This document shows positions 1 to 7,704 of a DNA stretch of 50,767 nt, piece by piece. Position 1 is the first letter of the stretch. Each line of letters begins with the position of its first letter. Source of the stretch: CBDDDW01 sp965226805 (GTDB taxonomy: Bacteria > Chloroflexota > Dehalococcoidia > Lucifugimonadales > JAGWBF01); NCBI GenBank assembly GCA_965226805.1, contig CBDDDW010000017.1, positions 1 through 50,767 on the forward strand, in the 5' to 3' direction. A program made the translations under genes and the position numbers. The notes below the pieces were generated by a model. That model saw only the letters and a program-made list of their open reading frames with translations, was not told where the DNA came from and made no database searches.

Positions 1-317
1 TTCCTGAGGATGAAGTGGATGCCGTTCTTGGACCAGAGCTTTCCTGCGGGGCTGGCGATGCCCTCGTCGTTGAGGGTCCTGGCGATGTGCAGCATCCCCG
101 TTCCGGCCTCGGCCATGTCGAAGATGCGCTTGACCACGCGGGAGGCGTCGGGGTCGGGTTCCAGTGTGGGCCGCTTCTTCGGCCCGTCGTACACCATGAC
201 CCTGCTGTAGCCGTAGGGCGTCCTGCTGCCGATCCAGAAGCCGCGAGAGGCGGCCTCCCGCATCCCCCTCGTCACCTCCTGGGCCAAGATATCGGTTATC
301 CAATCAACACCAAAAAA
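1..317 (-). pseudogene. Serine recombinase fragment, N-terminus missing
   Basis: On the minus strand an open frame enters from the window edge and reads as the middle of a large serine recombinase: a helical hinge (TRGMREAASRGFWIG), the TPYGY motif, then a recombinase domain ending in SPAGKLWSKNGIHFIL. The same architecture is present in the complete integrase at 35352-36983. An in-frame TGA at 318-320 lies just upstream of the hinge, so the catalytic resolvase domain with the active-site serine is absent. The first ATG in frame is at 263-261. The C-terminal part lies outside the window. I read it as the relic of an old integrative element; a start by internal initiation would not give an active recombinase. 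Confidence 0.8.
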
Positions 318-319
318 TC

Positions 320-708
320 AGGTATACTTGGGCGGTTGGGCTTGAAGCAAGTTGAGCTAGACCATTGCTTTTGGCTGGCAGCAACTGGCAGACATCCGGT
401 TTCGAGTTCCCTCCCCAGTGGGCCAATGTGGACTCACACTCTTACTGGCAGGTTCTCATATGAGATGAGGAAGTGGGGCCGGATTGGGGCGACGCAGGCT
501 TGGGCCCCAAGAGTATGCGAGCCACTGGATTGGGAAGCTCGTCGAACACCGCCGTGGGCACCTATGTCCGTTCCCTCCAGACGACAATCGCAAAGCCGAA
601 CAAGCCCAAGCCGGTCTGCGTCAGACTGAGATAGCAGATAGGCACCCTCCGTACTCTTGGCTGTGAGCCTACCTCAAGGTCGGGTCGACAATACTGTGGT
701 GAGCAAAG
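320..708. other. Stretch without a recognisable gene
   Basis: Nothing convincing is coded here on either strand. Open frames in this stretch have no recognisable motif or Shine-Dalgarno site. It separates the recombinase relic from the TPR gene. Confidence 0.5.
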
Positions 709-1286
709 GTGGGTGAGATGGAATCCTGCATGATTGGAGAACTCGTTGACCAGGGGGAGTACGCGCAGGCGCTAAGGGAGGTTGACAAGGCCTTCAGACT
801 GGGGCGGGCTGAGGCCGACGTGTATCTGTGCAGAGGACGGGCGCACATAGGGCTGAACAGTTATCACGAGGGCGTGCGTGACTTGGATGAAGCAATCAGG
901 CTCGGTGTAGAAGAGCCCGTTGCTTACGACGAAAGGGGCAGGGCGCATCTGGAGCTGGGGCACTACCAGTGTGCGGAGTCGGATTTTGACAGGGCGATCA
1001 CTCTGGGCTTGGAGGAGGCCCGTTACTGGTGGGGGGAGTTCGGACAGGATCATCTCTACGAATGTAACGACCCCCTCAGGTTCAGTATGGCCGAAGTCTA
1101 CTTCTTCAGGGGCAGGGTCCATCTTCAACTTTCGAATCATGAGCAGGCGATCGAAGACTTCGGCAAGAGTATCAGGTTGGACCCAGAACAAGAAGGCCCC
1201 TACGCCGGCAGAGGCCATATTCCAGGCTAGGCCTGACAGACAAGGCACAGCAGGATTTCGACAAGGTGAGACAGCTCGGCGATTGA
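709..1286 (+). pseudogene. Tetratricopeptide-repeat protein with a 3' frameshift
   Basis: The protein is built of TPR-like helical pairs: repeats such as ADVYLCRGRAHIGLNSYHEG, YDERGRAHLELGHYQCAESD and YFFRGRVHLQLSNHEQAIED, each followed by an FxxAIxLG-type helix. TPRs are protein-binding scaffolds; no enzymatic domain is fused. The frame stops early at 1230 (GRGHIPG), but the next repeat continues one frame over (RLGLTDKAQQDFDKVRQLGD) and ends at TGA 1284-1286, so one base appears lost near 1214. Start is GTG 709 or, more likely, the in-frame ATG at 718 with AAAGGTGG just upstream. No partner gene is adjacent. Either genuine decay or an assembly error. Confidence 0.7.
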
Positions 1287-1385
1287 TGTTTTTCCTAGCT
1301 CAATAAGCTGAACAATCCATGCGCAGAAGGCAGAGAAACGAGTCCCGTTGTAAAGAGCGGCGCCGTCTCGGGCCATCGGGGTGTT

Positions 1386-1500
1386 GCTGGCCAGCATAGG
1401 CGTCCTCACTGGCCAGCAAGAAGTCATATTATGGAGAATGTGACGTTTTCGTAGAACGAGCAGGCAAGGCTATAGTCCTCAACAGCTTACGGTGCGAAAG
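1386..1500 (+). mobile_element. Remnant left end of the IS found at 7705-9348
   Basis: The text around 1430-1480 (ATGGAGAATGTGACG, then GAGCAGGCAAGGCTATAGTCC) matches, with mismatches, the first codons of the transposase starting at 7765. Just upstream, two copies of CTGGCCAGCA mirror the CTGGCCAGCATAA of that element's left end. Only about 100 bp survive, so this is a decayed solo end. Confidence 0.6.
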
Positions 1501-2104
1501 ATGCTTGCGTACTCGGTACTTCTGGAGCCGTCTTCTATGATAAGTCACCTAGGAGGTCTGATATGGGCAATACCGACATGTTCGTGAACGAAGACACCAG
1601 CAAGCCTGAGAACCGGGTCAACCTCGCGCTCTTCTCATTGATGCAGCAGGACTGGTTCCGTGAGTGGATCCTGAAGAAGTTGTGCCTGCCCGCGGATGCC
1701 GTCGTCTACCCGCCCACGAACGTCGGCAGCCGTCGTCCCGACTTCAAGGTGACGCGTGACGGTTCTGAGTTGGCGATGATCGAGGTGGAGCTTGGGGCGA
1801 ACCTGGGCCAGGCCGAGGACTATCGGGAGAAGTTCCATAACCAAGAGGTGAAGACGATCTGGGGCAAAAGGAAAGGCGGAGGTGACCTGAGCCTTGAGGA
1901 GGTCGCCGATTTCCTTGAAGAGCCGAGATGCCTCCCGCCACAGACAGGGATAAATGTACGGCATCTCCGTAAGCTGATTGAAGAAGGATTGAGTGGGCAC
2001 TCGTCTTCAGGGGAGCGGGGCAACGTGTCCAAGCAGATGTGGGAACACCCGCTAGTCGTGTGTCTGCCAAATGGGTTTACAATACGTCAGCGCTCGACGT
2101 GGCC

Positions 2105-2160
2105 CCCCGGTCTGCCTCCTCTCCCTATGGGAGAGGATTGAGGTGAGGGTGAGACCGGGG
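2105..2160. repeat. Nested palindrome (REP/MITE-like hairpin)
   Basis: Outer arms CCCCGGTCT (2105-2113) and AGACCGGGG (2152-2160) are perfect complements. Inside them TCCTCTCCC (2117-2125) pairs with GGGAGAGGA (2129-2137) around TAT. The inner sequence resembles the short GA-rich palindromes scattered in many bacterial genomes. It lies inside the broken nuclease gene. Confidence 0.75.
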
Positions 2161-2190
2161 TTCGCGGGGAGGACCTCCTCATATCAGCAT

Positions 2191-2220
2191 TGTAATGCTA
2201 TATACGAGACACTAGACTAG
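2191..2220 (+). mobile_element. Solitary right end of an IS630-type element
   Basis: The stretch ending in TACGAGACACTAGACTAG is nearly identical to the right end of the intact IS630 element at 18661-18692 and in the same orientation. No matching left end is seen upstream, so the rest of the element has been lost. Confidence 0.7.
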
Positions 2221-2659
2221 TAGCTGCGCTGTGCGAATGGCTCAGCGATAAGCTCGAGGCTACTACCAAGCGGGTCGCGATAGGTAAGCTTAAAGCGGAC
2301 ACCGTTGGAAAGGAAGGCTTTTCGCTGAAGGTGAACAGGCGCGATAAGAGCGGAGAGGTTGCGCTATTCTCTATCAGCGGCGGAGCGCACCTCATCTTCC
2401 CAAGCCGGCAAAAGCTTAACCGCTGTCTGCCGAATCACCGAGCCGAAGTCGATGCCTACATGTCCTTGATCACCACGATGGGATGTGACGTCGATGTACA
2501 CGGAGGGAACGCCCGTCCCCCTCTCCCTCTTGACCGGAATCTCGACGCCGTACTCGGCAAGGTTGACGAGCTCGCGCGCTGCTTCGTAGCACTAGCTGGC
2601 TAACCTGCTTTGCAACGCTACGCCTGCACAGGCCGTAAGACAGTCGCTTCCCTCCCCAC

Positions 2660-2853
2660 ACCATCTCGGCTTTCCTCATCACCGAGAGCGCTTCTTTGCA
2701 GTGGCCTCTCGTGAGGGTCTTCCAGAGAAGACCTTTCCTCCAAGAAAGCGAAGTGTGCTGACCTCAATGACGGACATCGTTCAGCAGAGAGACGAGCTAT
2801 CCGAGTCCGACTACAGCGAAACAGTAATCGTCGAGCAGCACCGCCGGCATTGA
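2660..2853 (+). pseudogene. Possible C-terminal scrap of a DNA-modifying enzyme
   Basis: One frame reads PHHRERFFAVASREGLPEKT and continues to EQHRRH before TGA 2851-2853. The arginine-rich RERFFAVAS start loosely resembles the region after the catalytic core of cytosine-5 DNA methyltransferases, but no catalytic motif is present and no start is visible. Codon-like composition is the main support. This could equally be the tail of an unrelated protein. Confidence 0.25.
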
Positions 2854-3025
2854 TCACTGGAACACTTTCCTTGATGCCCTGCCGGGGGACAAGGTTGCCC
2901 GGAGTACCCGTGGTAGGCGAGCGGCATGGCCAGTTTGGTGAACCTGCCCGTGGAGTTTAGTCCGTCGCTGCTCCGCGTCGGAAACAAGCAGCGCGCCCTC
3001 ATCAGCTGGACACCTGTCCTGGTAA

Positions 3026-3312
3026 GTGGGGTTCCGCAGTTGGGGCTGCGTGTCGTTGACGTTGTGGGGTGCCGTGATGGAGGCTGTGACCTTGAGTATG
3101 GTCTTGGGGTGGTCCGGGCTGCGATCTGAGTGCGGATACCGCGACGAGGTCCCGGAGCCGCAGCGGACGCTGTTCTCGCGGGCGGAGTTCACGGCCGAGG
3201 AACTGGTGAAGCTGGAGGGCCGGGACCGCAAGCCTCAACCGCGTCCCTGTTCGATTGGGCGCTCGACCTGGAGCAGGAGCGGGAGACGGAGTTGGTCGGC
3301 GCGGGACGCTAG
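3026..3312 (+). pseudogene. C-terminal fragment of an unknown accessory protein, frameshifted
   Basis: A frame reads YRDEVPEPQRTLFSRAEFTA and EELVKLEGRDRKPQP; the next frame then gives STASLFDWALDLEQERETEL to VGAGR and TAG at 3310-3312. The two halves fit one protein with a single indel near 3235. I do not recognise a domain with confidence. The tail resembles small proteins I associate with integrase-linked cargo in related genomes, but that is recollection only. No intact start or ribosome-binding site is visible. Confidence 0.35.
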
Positions 3313-3555
3313 ACCGGGATACTACAGGGGCAGCCATTCGTTTCAACACGATGGCTGCCTCTGCTCGTCCATGTATGCGATTTTTTGCGTTTCAGCCCAA
3401 CCGCTCGTCCATGTGGGCGGGCAGCCTTGATGCAGGCGTAGCGTCAGAGGTGGTTGCCCCCTCAGCGGCGAACTGCGCTCCCATGCAGATGGTTCGATGA
3501 CGTTTAGTCTCTTGCACAGTTCGGCGGCGAGTGTAAGTAGTGCGTTCTGTTGTGG

Positions 3556-4364
3556 CTAGTACCCTTCGGTGAACGTTAGCGACCACTTTCCATCAGCTGA
3601 GACTACGACCATATATTCTTTGCCCGGCCTAATCTCGGTCTGGACGTTTTCAACGTGGAATTGGCCTTCTTCCTGTTCATACAGAACACATTCGTGTGTT
3701 CCGTCAACACTGTAAGCAGCGGCGTGGAACCTTCCACCGCCCCTGTGCCGAATGTTTGCCAGTAAGGGCCTGGTGCCGGATGTGAGAGGACCCATGCGAT
3801 ATAGTCCTCCGGGAATGTCATCCTTATGGTCGTCGTCTTCCTCGTCGATCAGAGAACCGAATGACTGGTCTAAGTCAGGCTGGATGAAACGGCAAGCCCA
3901 CGCGGATTCGGACTCTACCTCAAGGCGGTATTTGCCGGGTGGCAGACAGCCCTCTTCGTCCTTTTGTACCCTTACAATGCTGAAAGTGTCTACCTCCCCT
4001 TATGTTCGACCGGGGACCATGTTGTAGGACCAACCACTCCCCTGATTGCGTTGCCCGCGAGCAATCCAGCGCCTACACTCAAAAGGCCTCCTACAATTGT
4101 TCCTGCTCCTGGGAAAATGCTGCCTATGGCCGCACCAGCAGCGAAGCTGCCACCTAGTGAGGCGCCGGTAGCTTGGCCTTCACTAAGTCCTTCGGTAGGG
4201 ACGAACTTCAACTTGAAGTCGCCACTGCCATGATGCACAATTTCCGCAACCACAATTCCTTGTGTCAGGGTGAACTCCTGGCTCTTGTAAGCTTCGCCGT
4301 CCTTGCACCCAATGCCTTCGAAGTTTGATTGTCTGCCGCGTAGATCAAATGAATAGTCGGCCAT
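3556..4364 (-). pseudogene. Tandem beta-sandwich protein with glycine-zipper insert, one frameshift
   Basis: The N-terminal part (ATG 4364) reads FTLTQGIVVAEIVHHGSGDF and then breaks into a glycine/alanine-rich stretch (SLGGSFAAGAAIGSIFPGAG, then IVGGLLSVGAGLLAGNAI) typical of membrane-inserting glycine zippers. The frame stops at 3990, but the -1 frame continues as FSIVRVQ...LPPGKYRLEVESESAWACRF and then a second domain copy (LLANIRHRGGGRF, RPGKEYMVVVSADGKWSLTF) to TAG 3556. Each copy has the G.F...L..G.Y.L.V...W pattern of a small beta-sandwich. The shift lies in a GGGG run near 3996, so one G may be missing or ribosomes may slip. No signal peptide is evident. Function unknown; a pore-forming or membrane-sensing role is conceivable. 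Confidence 0.55.
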
Positions 4365-4481
4365 TGTCGCATTCTCCTTGCGTCGTTTGAGTACATGTCT
4401 GGTCAGCTATGCCGGTACCGGAAGCCGGTTTGCTTCCCACCGCATCAACGCTGACCTGCCAGTCTCGTAGGCGAGCGTGGT

Positions 4482-4979
4482 ATGGCAGCGGAGGCTGCAA
4501 AAGTAGGTGCCTACCTGATGCAGCGGCACGGTGGTTCACATAGACAATCACCGAAGCCAAAGCACGAAGAGCACTGTCGCGACGCGTTGCTTTCCGACCT
4601 ACGTCAAATGCTTCCAGAAGATGTTAACGCCCAGCCAGAGGGTCAATATAAGGGCGACCGGCGCAGCGACATCCGGGTGGACTACAATGCGGCCTTTCAT
4701 GTTCCGATAGAGATAAAGAAGAATACTCACTCAGACCTCTGGAGCGCTATGCACGATCAGCTGATTAGGTACTACTGCAGCGATCCTGACACGGATGGAT
4801 TCGGCATCTATCTGGTTTTCTGGTTCGGTTCCCTTCTCACCAAGAAGACGCCGAACGGTGGTATACCGGATGGTCCTGACGAGCTGCGAGAGCAACTTCT
4901 TGCTACGCTATCGGCGGAGGACGCGCGGAAGATAGCGGTCAGCGTCGTCGACGTCAGCCCTGCCAAAGGGTCAGATTGA
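4482..4979 (+). CDS. Restriction-endonuclease-like (PD-(D/E)XK) domain protein
   Basis: The conserved core runs HCRDALLSDLRQMLPE, then YKGDRRSDIRVDYNA, VPIEIKKNTHSDLWSAMHDQ and GFGIYLVFWFG. The D...EIKK spacing is the signature of PD-(D/E)XK nucleases: D in SDIRV and E/K in IEIKK would bind metal. This module usually forms the C-terminal part of larger proteins, so the 165-residue gene may be a free-standing copy or a surviving C-terminal fragment; an in-frame stop lies about 30 bases upstream of the ATG, and no strong ribosome-binding site is present. It is divergent from the beta-sandwich gene to its left. DNA cleavage in defence or mobile-element biology is an inference. Confidence 0.55.
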   Translation: MAAEAAKVGAYLMQRHGGSHRQSPKPKHEEHCRDALLSDLRQMLPEDVNAQPEGQYKGDRRSDIRVDYNAAFHVPIEIKKNTHSDLWSAMHDQLIRYYCSDPDTDGFGIYLVFWFGSLLTKKTPNGGIPDGPDELREQLLATLSAEDARKIAVSVVDVSPAKGSD

Positions 4980-5403
4980 GTGTCGTGATGCTGAGGAGGG
5001 GAGACGACCGGGTCCTCCCCAAGGACAATAGTGTCCCGCACGAATGGTATCGTCTGACTACGTGCTAGTTTCATTTCCACTGCCCACGAGTACCGGAGTA
5101 TGTTGTGTCTTTTGTGAACTGCGAATGTTACATCCGCCCATGCCCCTCCTTCATAACCCTGGGTGTGAGACTCGGTAGGGCTCACAGGCTGCCCAGCCAC
5201 ATCTCGAAGATCATTCCACCTACCATCCACTTAGGCCCACCTGGGAGGATTGGAATCGGTACCAGGGCTGCCGTGGCGAAACCACTTATCGACCCGCCCG
5301 ACCTTTCGCTGTTATATCCGAATCGACCGCCCACGAGCATCGGGGCTTGGCAAGCTTCTGAATCAGGGCCTGATACAGGGCCACAGAAGGAGGAGGTAGA
5401 ACT
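4980..5403. other. Intergenic stretch with half a MITE
   Basis: No gene is recognisable. The stretch holds one arm of the dispersed hairpin repeat (5192-5241) and ends with the strong ribosome-binding site of the next gene. Confidence 0.5.
5192..5241. repeat. Dispersed MITE-like repeat, single arm
   Basis: Contains AGCCACATCTCGAAGAT and the core TTAGGCCCACC shared with copies at 16241, 16450, 22406 and 22843. The opposite arm is not found to the right, so this copy is truncated. Confidence 0.65.
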
Positions 5404-5670
5404 ATGGACTCACGTGAGAGGACAGAGGAATCTTACCCGGAGCTCTTCCCGAAGGACTATCCGGAGCGGCTGGAGAGGCTCATAGAGCTCGCAGGGCTGA
5501 CGTGGGAGGAGTTCGCGGAGCGCCTAGGCGTCCCGAACGAACGCGTGACGGCATGGCGTGAGGGGGCGATTCCGACCGGCGGGGAGGTCTGGCACATCAT
5601 GCGGCTGGCCTATTCTGTTCCGGGCGGCATAGAAGTGATGCTTCCAGAGGCCGCCGAGGGTGCAGAGTAG
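5404..5670 (+). CDS. Small helix-turn-helix (XRE-like) DNA-binding protein
   Basis: ATG 5404 follows AGGAGG by six bases. Residues about 14-60 read LFPKDYPERLERLIELAGLT, WEEFAERLGVPNERVTAWRE, a helix-turn-helix with the second recognition helix NERVTAWR. The protein closely resembles the two HTH genes of the conjugative element (39260-39562 and 39570-39911): same FPxDxPxRLERLxExxGLTW start and the same IPGGL-type ending. The family probably binds DNA as a small regulator. Its presence here suggests that this left region descends from a related mobile element. No partner gene is coupled; the next gene begins 290 bases downstream. Confidence 0.8.
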   Translation: MDSRERTEESYPELFPKDYPERLERLIELAGLTWEEFAERLGVPNERVTAWREGAIPTGGEVWHIMRLAYSVPGGIEVMLPEAAEGAE

Positions 5671-5959
5671 CGATGTGAGCCGCACCTATTAGACTCCGGT
5701 CGCATCCAAATGGACCGCCCATGAGAACCGTACTTTCTTGTGTTGATTGGAAGACGGAGAACTCACAACATCGCCAATGTGGCCACGAATCCCGAGGTCT
5801 CGGCCGCTCCGGGTACGGTGCCGTCAAAATGCAATTGCCCTGGGCCGGTGGGCGCCGCCTTGGTTATTACCTCCCAAGACTGGTATAGTATAAGATCAAC
5901 TGATGATGAGTTCCTCAATTGTCAACTGCCCCCTACTCTAGATTCGACTTGGAGCGACC

Positions 5960-6331
5960 TTGGCATACAGCGAAGACCTGCCCGAGGGCTGTCCGCCGGA
6001 TGAGACGAAGCCCCAGGCAAGGAGGCTCTATCGCCTCATCCAGACATTCCCTCCAAGTGATAGCGACTTTGACTCCCATTGGATGGAGCGCCCTGACAAG
6101 AGGGAAGGGTGGGAGGATATTGAGTGCCAAGCTAAGGGCGTCTCCTTGTTCATTTCTTCCAGGGCGGCTCTCCAAAAGGCCAAGAGACAAGGGATGTCCT
6201 GCACACAGGTTTGCGAAGTGAACCTCACTCCGGAGTCAGGCCCGATCAAGCAAACATCAAATATCCATTTCACGTGGTGGCCGTTGAAAGACTGCAACAT
6301 CCTGGCCCTGTGTTCAGGAGTCAGACTATGA
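5960..6331 (+). CDS. Conserved hypothetical protein, first gene of a coupled pair
   Basis: A 123-residue soluble protein with coherent aromatic-rich sequence (LYRLIQTFPPSDSDFDSHWM, GWEDIECQAKGVSLF, NIHFTWWPLKDCNILALCS). I do not recognise the family. The proposed start is TTG 5960; an alternative start is not obvious. Its stop overlaps the ATG of the next gene as ATGA, so the two are translationally coupled and probably act together. There are no membrane segments or catalytic motifs that I can name. Confidence 0.6.
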   Translation: MAYSEDLPEGCPPDETKPQARRLYRLIQTFPPSDSDFDSHWMERPDKREGWEDIECQAKGVSLFISSRAALQKAKRQGMSCTQVCEVNLTPESGPIKQTSNIHFTWWPLKDCNILALCSGVRL

Positions 6332-7464
6332 GATTCGACGAGATACGCTACACCAGAACGCTGGACTACTGCGATGGTATCTCTGTCTTCGAGGCCAGCG
6401 ACCCCATCGGGGGCACCTACGTGGCCTCCTACTTGGAGGCCGTCGAGGGAGGGGATAGATACCTAGTAGTGGGATGCCGTCCCGAAACGCTCCGGCTGTT
6501 CAGGCATGGTGCCTGCGACCTCCGAGAGCTGTTGACGGTGTCCGCCACACACGGGTGGTACGTGGCCGACCTCCTAGGCACCAGAAGGCCCTTAGTAGTC
6601 AGGGATGTTGGCGCAGGAGCTATACCCGACGGGTATCTCCCGGACTCGGGGTACATGATTCTCGATTCTGAGGTGGACCACGGGGTTGTCACAGACGCGG
6701 CGGAGAGAAACAATTTCGTTCTCCGAATCTCCGTAGAACCGCCGGGAACGAGCAGCGGTCACGCGGTGGGTATCACGACTTTCAACAATCTGATGAGATA
6801 CATCCAAGAACTCGCTAGGTGCGCCGCCGAGGAAATCACCGAAAGCAGGAGAAACAGAAACGCCAGCCGGTTGGAGGTGGTGAAAATCTCCGAGGGTTCT
6901 GTCGTCGTCACCCTTCAGGGCGCCGGTGGGCTGGACGAGAGGAGAGAATCAGTCTTAGCCAAGGCATTCGAGAGGCTGGACGGCCTCTTTGACAAGATGG
7001 AAGTGTCCCAGCAACTTGAGGCAGACACGGCCGAGTATGCGCCCTCGACGATTGGAGCCTATGCCAAGTTGATGAAGCTCCTGAAGGATGAGGAAACCGG
7101 GTTCCACTACACGTGGGCGACCCCCACCACGGCGCTCCCGTCACACAGGGCGGTCTCTTTGGAACGGGCGCAGGAGTTGGAGAGTGAACTTCCACGGACA
7201 CTGATGGAGCGTTCCGATGAAGTCCCAGCGAGGGAAGTAGTCATACAGGGCACTTTAGAAGCAGCGAGTCAACTCAACCGCAAGTGGACGCTGAGGGACG
7301 CGGAACGGGTGCTCTGGAACGGCGTCGTGGAGGAAGGTGAGCTTGGGTTAGACGAGTTGATCATTGGAGGGCACTACACCCTCACGTGCCTAGAGAAGAG
7401 GGTCGGTAGCGGTTCGGGGCGCAGTAGAAAGCCTGCGCTGTATCTACAGGCTATCTCCGAGTAA
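6328..7464 (+). CDS. Conserved hypothetical protein (DUF6575-like), second gene of the pair
   Basis: The ATG at 6328, overlapping the upstream stop as ATGA with AGGAG ten bases before, starts at MRFDEIRYTRTLDYCDGISV. The N-terminal half (FEASDPIGGTYVASYLE, DLRELLTVSATHGWYVADL) has the layout I recall for DUF6575 proteins; that assignment is from memory. The C-terminal part has a helical segment rich in Glu and Arg (AFERLDGLFDKMEVSQQLEA) and ends with a basic tail. About 378 residues, no membrane segment or signal peptide. Function unknown. The coupling to the small upstream protein suggests a two-component complex; the neighbourhood suggests accessory, perhaps defence-related, cargo. Confidence 0.65.
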   Translation: MRFDEIRYTRTLDYCDGISVFEASDPIGGTYVASYLEAVEGGDRYLVVGCRPETLRLFRHGACDLRELLTVSATHGWYVADLLGTRRPLVVRDVGAGAIPDGYLPDSGYMILDSEVDHGVVTDAAERNNFVLRISVEPPGTSSGHAVGITTFNNLMRYIQELARCAAEEITESRRNRNASRLEVVKISEGSVVVTLQGAGGLDERRESVLAKAFERLDGLFDKMEVSQQLEADTAEYAPSTIGAYAKLMKLLKDEETGFHYTWATPTTALPSHRAVSLERAQELESELPRTLMERSDEVPAREVVIQGTLEAASQLNRKWTLRDAERVLWNGVVEEGELGLDELIIGGHYTLTCLEKRVGSGSGRSRKPALYLQAISE

Positions 7465-7704
7465 TGGCGGTACGAGGAGACAGAATCAAAGGTTTACCCC
7501 CATCATCGGAGACGGTCTGGTAAAGCTCCGGAGCGCCCAAGAGTTCGTCCCTACTGGACATGGGCGAAATCTGCTTGCAGGCGGCAGAGGGAGGGATAAG
7601 CCAACTCACTGGCCACGGAAGCTTGGCCGTCTCCGGTATTGACAGTTTCGTCAGCCTTGCCTGCCAGTCTTCACGCCAGTGGATCAGTTTTACTCCGCCC
7701 CAGC

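Larger units (their letters stand above)
1563..2603 (+). pseudogene. Putative PD-(D/E)XK-like nuclease gene, split by IS630 end and a palindrome
   Basis: A strong Shine-Dalgarno (AGGAGG, six bases upstream) precedes ATG 1563. Residues about 50-80 read RRPDF...LAMIEVELG, the PD...ExE-type spacing of restriction-like nuclease folds; the usual K is replaced by E, so activity is uncertain. Sensible sequence ends near HPLVVCLPNG (about 2075). From 2223 a second stretch in an open frame (LCEWLSDKLEATTKRVAIGK to RCFVALAG, stop 2601-2603) looks like the rest of the same protein. Between them sit a nested hairpin (2105-2160) and a solitary IS630 end (2191-2220). I infer an insertion that was later mostly deleted, leaving an inactivated gene. 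The nuclease call rests on motif shape only. Confidence 0.5.

Noticed and set aside
15..629. A 204-residue rightward open frame at the window start
   Set aside because: It is antisense to the recombinase fragment and has no recognisable motif.
484..666. Short rightward frame before the TPR gene
   Set aside because: No ribosome-binding site, motif or homologue recognised.
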